28,986 nt of DNA from Scenedesmus sp. ARA3 (GCA_004335835.1 RWJK01000200.1:1-28986); one strand, 5' to 3'; positions 11,165-21,955 are shown, counted from the stretch's first letter. Numbers and translations are program-made. The notes: a model not told the origin generated them from the letters alone.

Positions 11165-11569
11165 GTGCCCGCGACCTAATGAATGCCCCAAACAAAGGGA
11201 TTTTGGCGTCTAGCCTTCTGTCTAGCGCGATCTAGAGACCCTTGGGGGATCTAGCAAACTGGGTGTTGCAAACAGCTCGGTGCGGCGTTCTACTGCCTAG
11301 TGGCTCGGCCTGTGTGCAGCTAATGTTCACAAAAGAAAGACCGTTGAGAAGCTCATGCTGCCGAAGTGCTGCTCTCAATGTACTGGTTGGCTGGCACAGC
11401 AATGACTGTCACTGGGTGTGACTGGGCCATGGTGCATCCGTTGTTGTCATCCGCGTTGCTTCGCAAGGGGACGACTGCTGCCATCTGCGCAAGCAAGCCC
11501 ATGATTGCAGTTCCTAGCAGCAAATGCCAGTGCTAGACCGTTGCTTGAAGCTTGCAAGTAGCAGAAGCG
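11165..11569. promoter_or_regulatory. Divergent intergenic region, probably a bidirectional promoter
   Basis: These 405 bp separate the ATG of the minus-strand Lys-rich gene (11164) from the proposed ATG of the plus-strand gene (11570). They must hold both 5' UTRs and promoters if both starts are right. No TATA box is obvious. Four TCTAG words cluster between about 11209 and 11256 (GTCTAGCC, GTCTAGCG, ATCTAGAG, ATCTAGCA), close to the Lys-rich gene. Their function is unknown. Confidence 0.45.
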
Positions 11570-12996
11570 ATGCTACCTCTCACTGCAAGCCGTTCCTGCA
11601 ACATGGCGCTTGACAGACCAGCTGCCAGGGCGTGCAAGCCAGCCCGCAGGTGCATCGAGGTGAGCTCGCTACATGTGAGAAGTGCCACCACCAGCCAGCC
11701 AGGGTGCTATGCCAGCATGGCTGTCTGCTTGCAAGCTGTGTTGATTTGCTGCAAATCCAAATGCTACATTTGCACCATACCCAGCTGAGACTAAAAACGC
11801 ATGCCAGCCTTTGATGCAGCAGTCCTTAGCCTGCACTGCATCCCTGCTGTTGCTGTTCCTGGAGACGGTGCCTGAAATGCACACCTACCTGTTATGGTAT
11901 GGCTCATGTGCTCCTGCTGCTGCTGGGTATGCAGCTAATTTTACTGCGGCAGTAGCACTGATGCCCAGCAGTGGTGCCTAGTTGCTCGACTTGTGAGAAG
12001 TTTACTACTAAGCGTCCAGCACTGGTGCCTAGTTGCTCAGCATTTGCGTTGCTTCGCCCTCGAAGCAGCTGAGCAAATTTGCTGTGTTGCACACGACGCG
12101 GATTCAATACGCTGCGCAGCCGATGATATCCGCTGATTGTGGCACAGACAGGCTGCCTGCAGGTCTGCATACCTACTGCTTGCTGCCTTGCAGCCCTGTG
12201 CAGTGTAAGCTTAAGCAGTTGCCTCAGCATGCGTGTGGCTCACCTCGTTTACTGTGGCGCAGCTCTACTTGTGTGGATTACTCCATTTCCTTGTGTGTCT
12301 GACGCTGCTCCTGCTGGTTCAGGTATTGGCTTTCACTAAAGAAGATGAAGCTGTGCTGAAGGGCATGATAAGGGATGAGCGTGATAGCACCCTCCGCATT
12401 TTCTCCGCAGCAAGGTTTGACCAGCTCATAGCAGATCTTCAGGAGATCAAGCTGGATCTCAAACTGTTTTTAATTCGGATCTCACCATGCAGATACAGGT
12501 GAAGGCCACAGCTGGTAGTGTGTTCTGGCAAACATGCGTTCGGCGTTCAATGGCGTTGAGTAGCAGCACAGCTGCGGCAATACAGTGGAAGGGATGACAC
12601 CCTACCATTGCTGCTGGTGGAGAAGCGCACGGACAGAACTGGCTGATTGCTTTTTCTCAGGATGTTGTAGTCGCTGTATGTGTTGCTGAGTGATTGTTGA
12701 TGTGTGCCGTGATGTGTGTCATGCAGTTTCTGCATGTCCCTGCTTTACTCGGCGATGCTTCCGCCAGAGATGAACAAGGGAGTATGAAGGCTTCAAAGCG
12801 CTAGCTGGCTGTGCCCTTGCCCTGGTACCACTGCCTTTGTGTGAATGTTGTGATGGTGTCGCCGCAGGAGTGCAAGGACAGCAGGAGCAAGCAGCTGCAG
12901 GAATTGAGGGACGGCCTGACGCTCCTCCTGATTCTCAAAGTTTGGGCAATGGGTGCGCCAGTGCTGCCACTTTTAAAAGAGTGGCTGGCCAAGTAA
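11570..12996 (+). CDS. Small four-exon protein of unknown family (149 aa model)
   Basis: Exons: 11570-11659, 12323-12498, 12727-12781 and 12868-12996. Phases match at all three junctions (GAG|GTGAGC, ACAG|GTGAAG, GGGA|GTATGA donors; CAG acceptors), giving 450 nt. The best-supported parts are exon 2 (FTKEDEAVLKGMIRDERD, then ARFDQLIADLQEIKLDLKLF, helical and charged) and exons 3-4 (CMSLLYSAMLPPEMNKGECK, then KQLQELRDGLTLLLILKVWA, ending LLKEWLAK). The N-terminal exon (MLPLTASRSCNMALDRP...) is weakly supported. The stop may not be the true end: GCCAA|GTAACT at 12993-13000 is also a possible donor, so the gene may continue to exon-like sequence near 14038-14148. I do not recognise the family. 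The phrase LRDGLTLLL with downstream LPEEL faintly recalls transportin-3/importin-13 HEAT repeats, which is speculative. Confidence 0.5.
11965..12038. repeat. 23-bp direct repeat in intron 1 of the plus-strand gene
   Basis: CCAGCAGTGGTGCCTAGTTG at 11965 recurs as CCAGCACTGGTGCCTAGTTG at 12016. Both continue CTC, giving 23 bp with one mismatch and 51-bp spacing. Nothing links it to a mobile element; a small local duplication is the simplest reading. Confidence 0.7.
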
Positions 12997-13556
12997 CTGC
13001 AGAGGTTAGTAGGATCACACTGCCCCAGTGCTGGTGTGGAGAGTCACTTGCATACACTCCAGCAAGGGGACCTCAGAGCGCATGCATGCAGTGATGTATG
13101 CTGCTACGCGTGTATTAGAGCAAGTGTGGCTGGCAGTGTACTGAGCAGCAGCAGCAGCAGCAGCACACCGTCGTGCTTATTGCTCACCGCTGCAGGTCTG
13201 CGCCTGCTGTTGCTTCTTTTTCATACAGGTCCTGCTCTTCACACAGCTCCTGGTGCCCAGATGGAACTGTAGTCACAGCTCTGTGCAGCAGCAGAAGTAG
13301 CAGCAGCAGCTCACCAGCATATGGGTGTTTGCGCAAGCCTTGCCTGCTGGAAATGCTGGTGTAAAGTTGTACAATAATCGTAGGTGAAGCAGCAGCAACA
13401 GCAGCAGCAGGTGCTTGCTTGCCAAGCAAGTAACACACACAGGCTCTTTGTGTACTAGTATGTCTTCACTGCAAGTAAGCACTGAGACTTGCAGCTGGCT
13501 CTACGTTGCTGCTTATATTCTGTACATTTTTTGCTGAGCTGTAGCAGCAGTAGCTC

Positions 13557-13560
<4 letters not shown>

Positions 13561-13590
<30 letters not shown>
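13561..13590. repeat. (CAG)10 microsatellite
   Basis: Ten uninterrupted CAG units in non-coding DNA. Like the exonic runs elsewhere in the window, it shows triplet expansion without coding constraint. It should be length-variable between strains. Confidence 0.95.
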
Positions 13591-13592
<2 letters not shown>

Positions 13593-14037
13593 AGGTGCGC
13601 CTAGCAGAAGTGGCAAGCCGTAGCGTTTGCACTCCCGTTGGTGAAGGCATTTGCAGCCGGACCTTTTAGTGCTGGCCTTGCAGACCGTGTGCATGCTCTT
13701 GGTTGTGCACATCTAATGCCTCTGTAGCGAAGGCAGCTGTCAGCGGCTGGAAGGTGTCTGCAGGTCTAGTTGTGGGCGCCGCTTCTGCAAAATCGTACTT
13801 TGCAGAGCGCGCTTTTGTGCAACATGTGCAGTGTTGGATCAACAGTTAAAGCAGCTGCAGGCGCTAGGTGTGTGTGTAACAGTATGTCGTTTGTTTGGCG
13901 TTCGCGCCACTGCTGGTTTGAGAGTGGCCCTCGCTTACAGGTGTCCCCTCTTGCTGAAACAACGTGTGATGGAGTGATTGGTTGTCCGCGCTTGCCCCAT
14001 GTCAGGCGCATGAGAAACTGTTGGTGCGGCACCTCAG

Positions 14038-14148
14038 GATGTTCTTGTGATGCAGCACAACATGTTGGTGTTCCTACTGCTAGTACTTCCTGAGGAACTT
14101 CCTCTTGAAGCGGTAGCACCTCTCCTGGGCAGGCTGGAACAGTTGTAA
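14038..14148 (+). other. Exon-like open stretch, possible terminal exon or gene remnant
   Basis: After a GGCACCTCAG acceptor-like site, a frame of 36 codons to a TAA reads DVLVMQHNMLVFLLLVLPEE, then LPLEAVAPLLGRLEQL. Unlike neighbouring frames it looks like an amphipathic helical protein segment. Just upstream, 14005-14037 reads AHEKLLVRHLR in a different frame. About 13825-13870 reads VLDQQLKQLQAL. I could not join these with matching phases to the gene ending at 12996. The stretch may be a last exon of that gene, a separate gene or a pseudogene. The LPEE phrase faintly recalls transportin-type HEAT repeats. Confidence 0.3.
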
Positions 14149-14362
14149 CAGGGACGGTTCACAGATCTTCCAGGTCCAAGTTGGACTCCAGGCAAAAGCA
14201 AGCTGCACTCCTCAAATGCACAAGTGCATCATGCTGCTCGGAGCAGTGCTGTCTATGTCTTGATGCGGCTTTAAGCAACTAGCCACAGCATACTGTGCCA
14301 CAGAGTCTAGGCTAGACTGTCCATCCATACATGCAAGCAGGCACTGACGGTCTTCTAGCACA

Positions 14363-14377
14363 TTCGTTACTAACGAA
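14363..14377. repeat. 15-nt palindrome
   Basis: TTCGTTACTAACGAA: 7-nt arms are perfect reverse complements around one C. It sits in non-coding DNA and may be chance or a factor-binding site. No second copy was seen in the window. Confidence 0.45.
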
Positions 14378-14821
14378 CGACATCGGATGTCGCCACCGTG
14401 TTCATGACTTTGATCAGGGACAGCGTCCAAGGTACTTCACAGACTGCAGCATACACTGTCAACCTTGCAACTATCAAATCAAGCATTTAGAAAAGATATG
14501 TTGTGATGGTTGTTAGAAACAACTTGTTACAACATGCTCGAGTAGCCGCCAGCCTGCACTAGCCAGCCAACTTCCAAAAAAACAAACATCAATTAGAGGC
14601 ATCTACCACGTGCACAGGCCAAGCGTTCGCTTTAGCTTAACGCATGAGAAGCAGCAGGAGTGCCATCAAGTGAACCTTGCTTGTCAAGAAAGCACCGTGC
14701 TGATGAGCAAGTCACCTGACTGGTTACACCAACACTCCCCTATCATTGATTAAAAAACAGCAGAACACACGAAAGGGTGCTTGAACCTGCAGCCATGAGA
14801 ATACACACATTCACAGCATTC

Positions 14822-14948
14822 TCCCGCCTGCAGTAAGAGTCCGCCTGCAGTAAGAGTCCGCCAAAATACGTCCACCTCCCGCCTGCAGTAAGAGTCCGCC
14901 AAAAAGTCAACCTCCCGCCTGCAGTAAGAGTCCGCCAAAAATGTCAAC
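14822..14948. repeat. Tandem repeat of about 36 bp, four copies of the core
   Basis: The core CGCCTGCAGTAAGAGTCCGC occurs four times. The first two copies abut and the others are spaced by AAAA-containing linkers, each preceded by CCTCC, giving a 36-37 bp period. Each core contains GTAAGAG, which resembles a 5' splice site on the plus strand. On the minus strand it reads TTACTGCAGGCGG, which resembles a 3' splice site. No exon joins it, so it is annotated as a minisatellite. Confidence 0.8.
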
Positions 14949-16151
14949 CATCGGCAGAAGCTGGCGAAAGGTGCCGAGCGGCGCTGCCAGCCTGTCCTGT
15001 GTGCACCCAACACGCATGCACATCTCACATGTTGAAGTACATACTGCTCCGTGGTTTGGCCGTGGAGCCCCATGCACATGCATGCCGTGCTTTGTCGTTT
15101 CGCACGATATGCAGGGCAACAGGTGTAGCGCTACGCACACAGCGCCAGCACAGCTATACCCCTCGAGGCTTGAGCGTTGCGTTCTCATGCAAACACAAAC
15201 TGGATGCTTAGTATGGCTCTGGCGGGTGCGTGAGCCTGCTGCGTCCCAAATTGTATGCAGCGTTGACAAACCCCCAACAATTCACGCAGTCATGCGATTG
15301 CGTGCAAGCCGAGTTCCGTGCGTGCTATGCCAGCCATTGCACGCTGCTGGTCAAACCTGAGGAAACAATGCCCATCCTCCCGCCCTGCCTGCACAAATTT
15401 TCTGCTAATACAAACGTAGTAGCTATGAACGGACCCTGCTGTACACAGACACGTAGCATCCTGCAACACAAGCATCCTGCAACAGCTGCAAATCAGTTCA
15501 ACAAGGGTGCTTTGAGCTTGAATGCACGCCCACAATGGTGACCAAGCTGTAGCACATGCGTGCTGCTCTTGCACCCTTCCCCTCCCCCTCCACCCATGAC
15601 AGAAGACCACAGTAAGCAGCCAGCGGCAGGCATGCCCAACCTTTCCAACAAGTACCATCAAGCTGCCAAAAGCCCCATATTCACCTGCCATGGCACGTGT
15701 CATGTGCACACCGAACAAAGCAATATAGCTCAACTGCCCACAGAAACCACAGGAGTGCACAGCAACCAGATCATGACCTAAGCACAGGCCTGTACAGCAT
15801 GCTGCGCTGAATGCACAAGGCCAACCTGCAAACTGCACATGCAGCAACCGTCCGACATGGCATGTGTTATAATATGATCAAATGCGCGCTGCACAACACT
15901 GCAGCCACCTGTCGCCTCTCGGCCACGCATCAGCTGGTTTGTGCAGTGCTTCACCACTTGTTGTGTGTGGCTTGCAAAGCATGCACCACCCCAGCATCCT
16001 GTGACCCCATGCATCCCATCCAAGCAGACCATCCCCTGCACACCGCAGCCCTGCACCCAGCAACCCCCAGGCAATCATTCTTGCAGACATTATTCAAAAT
16101 CCCTGCACAGTTGCACTGCACACACATCACTGCACATCATCACAGCACACG

Positions 16152-19100
16152 TCATGCAGTGCCGCTGTCGCTGCTGATGTACCCGCCATCCACCACCTGA
16201 GGAGCAGCTAGCGCAGCACCAGGCGCGTGCCGCAGCGCACCCATCAGCTGCTGCACCTCGCGCCGCACATGCCGCGCAGTGACACGCGCCACCTCATCTG
16301 CCAGCTCAGCAGACGCTGACGTGGCACGCTGCGCAGCAGCAGCTGGCGCTACCACTGGCGCTGCTGCTGGTGCTGCTGCTGTCGCTGGGGCAGGGGCCTC
16401 TGCAGCTGGTGCTGTGACTGATGGCAGCAGGGACGCAACAGGGTTCTCACCAGCTGCTGCTGCCGCTGCACCGGGGTCCAGCACAGCACGGCCGACCCCA
16501 GCCGCAGCACCTGGCACGTGGCGTGCTGCACCATGCACCCCATGGCCCGCTGCTCCTGTGAATACCATATAATACTCACGCAAGAAGTCCCTGGATGCCA
16601 CACCCATCCGCTGCAAGCTGCCTGCCGCCCCCGGTGCTGCTGCCGCCCCCGGTGCTGCTGCCGCCCCCGGTGCTGCTGCCGCCCCTGCTGCTGGACCAGC
16701 ACTCCCTGCAGCGAGCCCAGCAGCTGCCGGCGCCCCCCCAGCGTAGCGCAAGTGCCGCGCACGCAGCGCAGCCAGCATCCTGGTGGAGTTGGCCAGCCGC
16801 TGCTCCTGCTGCTGCTGCGACAGCCCGGCTGCTGCTGGCCTACTGACCACCTCCTCACTCAATGCGGGCGATGCCTGCGCTGCAGCGGCTGGTGCCGCTG
16901 CTGCCGCTGCTGCTGCATCAGACGCATTGCCGCCATCATCACCATCGCCATCGTCACCGCCTGACGGCGTGCCCATGTCATCCTCGCCATCATCCTGCAG
17001 CGAGTTGGTGTTGAATGACCCAGAGCTGCCTTCATTGTAATCGCTGGGCTCCGTCGCAGTGTAGCCGATCGACATGCTTGGAGAACCAGCAGCAGGCAGC
17101 GCAGGCGCTGCAAGCTCGCCATCATCACCAGCAGCAGCAGCAGCAGCGCCTGCTGCTGGGCCGTCCGGGACAAGACGTTGCCCTGCAGCTGCATCAGGAC
17201 CAGCTGCAGCAGCCGGGCCCCCTCTTCCGGCACCAAAGGCGAGCTGCCGCTGCATTGCCGCTGCTGCGTCAGCATTCAGCTCCTGCATCAGCTGCTGCTG
17301 CTGCTGCATCAGCAGCCGCTGCTCCAGTGCCTGCAGCTCCTGCAGTTGCTGCCGGCGCCGCACCTGCTGCTGTACCTGCTGCACAACAGGGCCCGAGGGC
17401 AGCCTCGCTGTTGTGGTGAGCCCGGACCAGCTGCGCAGGCTCTGCACGCGTGCAGCATCTGCTGCTGCAGCAGCAGCCCGCAGCCTCGCACCGGAGCTGC
17501 CTGCTGTGTCTGCCAGCGCGTCATCTTCCTCCGGCGCTGCTGCTGCTGCTGCTGCTGCTGCTGCACCAGGCGCCACCATCGGCGCCGAGCCTGGCGCGAT
17601 GTACAGCCGAGCNNNNNNNNNNNNNNNNNNNNCAGCAGCAAGCCGCCGCCGCTGCCGCTGCTGCTGCGCTGTGGCTGCCGCCACCAGCGCCCTCGACTGC
17701 TCCACCACCCTCGCCGCATTGTCTGCGGCACCCGCCGCCCGGCCTGCTGCTGCTGCTGCAGCGGCGGCGGGGCCGGCACTCGCCTCGAGCCGCGCAAGCT
17801 CATCTGCCGTCGCTGGCGCTGCTGCTGCTGCTGCTGCAGCTCCAGGCTGTGTGTGCCGCAGCTGTGGCAGGTCCAATATGCCTTCGTCATTCAGCAACCG
17901 CGCCCAGTCCACAGGAGGCATGCGGCCAGCTGGCATAGGTGCTGCTGCTGCTGCTGCAGCTGGAGCACCTCCTGGCTGCCCTCCAGATGGTCCTGCACCT
18001 GATGCATGTGCCGCTGCAGCAGTCCCTGAACCAGCAGCAGTGGGGGCAGCAGCAGCAGCAGGAGCAGCAGATGTGTACCAGCTGCGCATCTCCTCCAAGC
18101 GCTGCTCAACAGCGTGCCTGTCAGCTGCCGCACTGCCTGCAGCTGCTGCTCTGCCGCCCCGCATGGCTGCTGCATGCAACGCAGCTCGTGACAGGGCGCG
18201 GTTCGCCTCCTGAAACATGCTGCCAAGCTCTGCCTCAACCTCATCAGCTGCGGTCGCTGCTGCTGCTGCAGCTGCTGCTGCTGGCGCTGGTCCTGCCACT
18301 CCCGGCGCAGCGGCCGCTGCTGGACCAGCATCCTCCTGCTGCACGTCTGTCAACCAGTTCAGCAGATCCATCTGATCCGTGCTGTCTGTTAGCATCGCTG
18401 CAGGTGCGCCCGGCTGCATGCCTCCTGCAGGCCCCATGTTGCCCTGTGCTGCGCCAAAGTGCCAGTCAAAGTCTGCGAGGCCATCAAAAACACGGACGTC
18501 ATCACCACCACGGCTTGCAGGAGGCTGCATGCCAGCAGCTGCTGCAGCTGCCAGGGGCACGTCCTCACCACCAGCAGCAGCAGCAGCAGCTGGCACAGCA
18601 GGAGCCACTCCAGCGCTGCCTGCGGCAGCTGCAACTGCAGCTGGCTGCGCCTGCTCAGCAGCCACGCGCTCCATTGCCGCCGCCAGCTCTGCAGCTGCAT
18701 TGCTGCCGTCCCTGATGGCGCGGCGCGCAGCTGCTGTGGCCTGCGCTGCTGCGGCTTGTGCCTGAGCAGCCTGTGCCTCGGCAGCCTGCACTGCTGCTGC
18801 TGCCGCCACAGCCGCCGCTAAGATTTCAGGATCGGCCCCTGGTGGGAGATCCCTGAGCTCTGCAGGAAGTTCCAAAACAGGCTGGCCTGCTGCTGCTGCT
18901 GCTGCTGGTGCCGCAAGTGGGGGTGGCGGCGGCGGCAGTGGCGCTGCTGCACCTGCTGCGGCAGCAGCCTCAGCAGCACGACCTGCCTCCAGCTGTGCTG
19001 CACGCAGACCGCGGAGCTGCTGCTGGCCATCCCAGCGGCTCGGCATGGGCCCAGCTCTCAAGCTGCGCAGCTGCTGCTGCAACGCATGCCTGGGCCCAGC

Positions 19101-21299
19101 TCCTGCTGCTGCTGCCGCTGCTGCTGCTGCGCTTGAGCCAGCAGCATGAACAGGCTGCACTGACGTCATGAGGTTCAGCAAATCACTTGGCGAGCCAGGG
19201 TAGCCCGTTGGAGCTGTGCCAGCAGCAGCACCAGCAGCGCCAAACAGCCCCAGCGGCTCAGTGAGCATGCCCGCCGCCGCCAGCCGCGCACGCTCCCGCA
19301 GCGCCGCCACATCGCCAAACAGCCCACCGGCAGCCCGGCGGCGCAGCACTCGCGCAGCAGCTGCCTCGGAGGGCGTCGCAGCGGCACCTGCATCGGGATT
19401 AAGGCCGCCGCCGCCGCCGCCGCCAGCAGCTGCTGCAGCTGCAGCTGCTGCGCCGCCGGAGCGCCGATGGAGCAGCGCAGAGCTGAGCGACTCCAGTTCA
19501 GTTGCTGCCCGCTGCAGCAGCGAGTTGTCCTGGTGCAGCTGCTGCTGCAGGCTGTTGAGGTGGCGGTGGTTGAGGAACATGGTGTGCTGCTGCTGCTGCT
19601 GCTGCTGGCGCAGGCCCCGCAGCATGTGCTGCATGTTTGCTGCGTGTGCTGCCTCTGCTGTGCGCCGCTCACGCAGCTCCTCCGCATGGCGCTGCTTGCG
19701 CACTGCAGGTAGGAACGGTAGGAAAACAGCATCAAGTCAGGGGGCGGCAACACAACACGTGCTGCAATAGATGCTGCTGCTTGAAGGGTACAAGCAAGAC
19801 ACCAAAGACAGCAACTACGGTGTAGGGCTCAGCAGTAAAGTGCTGCAGACATACGGCATAGGCGGAAGCTCACAAATGCGCTGGCTATGACGACGCACGT
19901 GCATGCTGTCTGCAGATGTCTGCATTGCCTCACCTCTCTCCTCCTGCTCCACCTCATTGCGGCGCTGCTTGCTGCGGCGAGGGAACAGCCGCTCCACAAG
20001 GTCCTTGAGCCGAATGCACACACCTGGCAGCGCGACGTCAGCAGCAGTGGCGGCAGCAGCAGCAGCCAGGACGCGGTTGTGGTGTCAGCATTGCAGCAAG
20101 CACTTGAAGCTGGGTGCGGCTAGCGTATGCGCATGGCGGGAAGCCGAGCAACTCTCGGCCGCAGCAGAGGATGCACGCACAAACCACTAAGCAATCCCAG
20201 CTGCCCAAGCGATGTGACGCACCGCTACACACTGCTGCATAAAATGGGCGCAAATGCACGCTAGCGACATGCCCAGGCCTACCTAGCTCATCTGGAGGCG
20301 CGCCATAATGAATTGGCCTGCTGAGGCCAATGTCTTTCCTGCAAACAGGGCAGGTGGTGCGTCCATGCGTGTGCTGCTTCCTGGCCCAGTCGTCGAGGCA
20401 GACCTGTCACAGGACGCAGCAAGGGCACCACAAGGCGTTTAGCATATGGAGTTTTGGGCAATGCTGGCTGTAGGCGCAGCTGCTGTGTACGGCCTGCCTT
20501 ATGGCTATGATGTTCAGTAGGGCTAATGAACATACATGGATGGATTGGCTACTCTGCGGAGCTAGCACATGCCAACACACAGCAGGACACAAGTGCAAAC
20601 ATTGCCAAGCGCTGCGTTACTGATCTACTCTGTCTGTCCTGCAAGCTGCTACACAGCCAACTGCATAATACGCAGGTGCAGTGTTTTATGCCTAGCCAGC
20701 TGTGCAAAGGGGGTTGAGTATACCAACCTTACAGAAGTCATGCCCACACTTGCCGACCACTGGGTCCACGAGCAGATCTGCACAGCAAGGAGGGGATGGC
20801 AAGAAGGCAGGAGGCAGAGGGAAACGTTAAAGCTGTTAACAAAGCTTTTGTGTTTAGGTTTTGTTTCTTCTATCTGTTTGGAACAGCCCCTCATTGGCAG
20901 CAGACACCCACCACATGCCCTGATGTGACTGCATGATGCGCCTGCTGGCAGCTGCACAGCACACTGAACCCAGTGAACGTTTCACCATGCTTCCTGCATC
21001 ATGCATACATGCTGTATACACATGACATCGTGGGTATTAACTTCTGCCTCGTTTCTGCAGATGCCTGGGCTGCAAGAGCAACAGGGACAAGACAACCAAC
21101 TGACCTTCCCAGCTGCAACTGGAGTGGGAACAGGCAGCCGCGAATGATCTGACCACTTACCAAAGCATACGACACACTCAAACTGATGCTCGTCCAGCTC
21201 CAGCACCGTCTCTGCATCGTTTGCTTCCTCGGTCTTGGTCCTCTTTGCCTCAGGCTCTGCTGCCGCGCACTCATCCTTAGCCACAACCAAGCGCTTCAT
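16152..21299 (-). CDS. RING-finger (C3HC4) protein with giant Ala/Gln-rich tail, probable E3 ubiquitin ligase
   Basis: Exons (minus strand): 21161-21299, 20728-20777, 20283-20403, 19934-20023 and 16152-19702. All four junctions are phase-consistent. The model is 3951 nt (about 1316 aa) with a 20-N assembly gap near residue 825. A basic NLS-like patch (EAKRTKTEE) precedes the RING finger. Its zinc ligands C42, C45, C57, H59, C62, C65, C81 and C84 are all present (FECVVCFDLL, GKCGHDFCKVCLDDW, TTCPVCRK), and the finger is assembled from three exons. Next is CIRLKDLVERLFPRR, a helix common after RING domains in E3 ligases, then a charged helical stretch (KQRRNEVEQEERVRKQRHAE). The remaining roughly 1150 residues are poly-Ala, poly-Gln and poly-Pro runs, an acidic patch (DDGEDDMG, GDDGDGDDGG) and a more ordinary C-terminus (ELADEVARVTARHVRREVQQ). 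C3HC4 fingers recruit E2 enzymes; the substrate is unknown. RING is certain; full tail length depends on the gap. Confidence 0.88.
16624..16685 (-). repeat. 18-bp in-frame tandem repeat in the RING protein tail
   Basis: Three exact copies of GCCGCCCCCGGTGCTGCT (16624, 16642, 16660) plus a partial fourth encode APGAAA repeats. The period is a multiple of three, so copy-number change would preserve the frame. Confidence 0.92.
17613..17632. other. Assembly gap (20 N) inside the RING gene's last exon
   Basis: Twenty unknown bases interrupt a GCA/GCT-rich coding region. Both sides read as plausible protein in frames linked by 20 N plus flanking bases, but a round 20 is a conventional placeholder, so the true length is unknown. 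Alanine and glutamine repeats on either side probably caused the assembly break. Confidence 0.97.
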
Positions 21300-21955
21300 G
21301 GCTTCTATTAGGGTGAGATAGCAGACAAGTCCAGGCCGCAGCGCGCCAGGCCTTTGAAGGCCTGGAAGCGCAGAGCGACGTCTTGCTTTGTTCCGGCACG
21401 CTATGCTTTTGGTATCGTGTCAAAATACAATCGAACAGTTAATCAAGCCAAGACAGCGGGACGCGTCCAGATCAAGCAACCCCCGACACAGGGTGCCCCT
21501 GACAAGTCCAGCACCCTGAACCATGAGTGAACCACAGCAGGGGGGCGACCCAACCAAAGCATCTGCGCTGAGGGGTGCCTGAGGGGTGCCTGAGGAGTTG
21601 TGATAAGCCAATCACATAATTCCAGTCTGACAAACATGCTGCAGAGCCACCTGCTTGCTTGGCCCAAGCACCGGGTCCAGCTAACCATGTGCTGGTCCTG
21701 AGGAGGCTCAGGCTGAGGACTCCTCAGCGTCACACGTGCAGCCTACCCCGATCGCTGAACCGAATATCGGGAGTGCACGGTCTGTTTCCTTGCTGAAACA
21801 ACAGAATTCGAGCCACAGCAACAGCCAGGGATGCCACATGGTGACAAATGATGCTGCAGCAGGACCACTAGCAGTCGATTCCAGACCAACGGCTGTGCCA
21901 AAGCCATTTCAGCCAATCTTCCTGCATCTGCATACACACAGGCGCCACCATCCGC
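21300..21955. other. Non-coding interval: RING gene promoter and MMS19 3' region
   Basis: These 656 bp lie between the MMS19 stop and the RING gene ATG, both on the minus strand. They include a short tandem repeat (GAGGGGTGCCT twice at about 21571-21592) and a cluster of CCTGAGG/CCTCAGG words at 21590-21730. No TGTAA poly(A) motif was found on the minus strand here. The plus-strand frame 21736-22251 is judged spurious because it overlaps the MMS19 terminal exon on the opposite strand. Confidence 0.5.

Larger units (their letters stand above)
12997..16151. other. Mostly non-coding interval between convergent genes
   Basis: This 3.15 kb lies between the plus-strand gene and the 3' end of the RING gene on the minus strand, so both 3' UTRs belong here. 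Possible TGTAA poly(A) signals are at 13360-13364, 13875-13879 and 14144-14148 (+), and near 14730-14726 (-). Besides the exon-like stretch at 14038-14148 I see no convincing exon. The 185-codon minus frame at 15290-15847 is Cys/Trp-rich, without domain character. Repeats within the interval have their own entries. Confidence 0.55.

Noticed and set aside
14822..14948. Repeat array considered as CRISPR-like
   Set aside because: Spacers are nearly identical A-rich linkers and the first two copies abut. The surrounding DNA is eukaryotic. It is an ordinary minisatellite.
15290..15847. 185-codon minus-strand open frame
   Set aside because: No ATG-anchored domain, a Cys/Trp/His-rich random-looking translation and no splice partners. 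It lies where the 3' UTR of the RING gene is expected.
16556..16583. Possible mini-intron in the RING exon (GTGAGT...TTCACAG on the minus strand)
   Set aside because: It would be only about 28 nt, far below functional intron size, and the frame stays open through it (REYYMVF).
17074..18213. 379-codon plus-strand open frame
   Set aside because: It is the antisense of the RING gene's Ala-rich exon. GCA/TGC repeats leave several frames open on both strands. The RING frame joins to four upstream exons in phase and this one does not.
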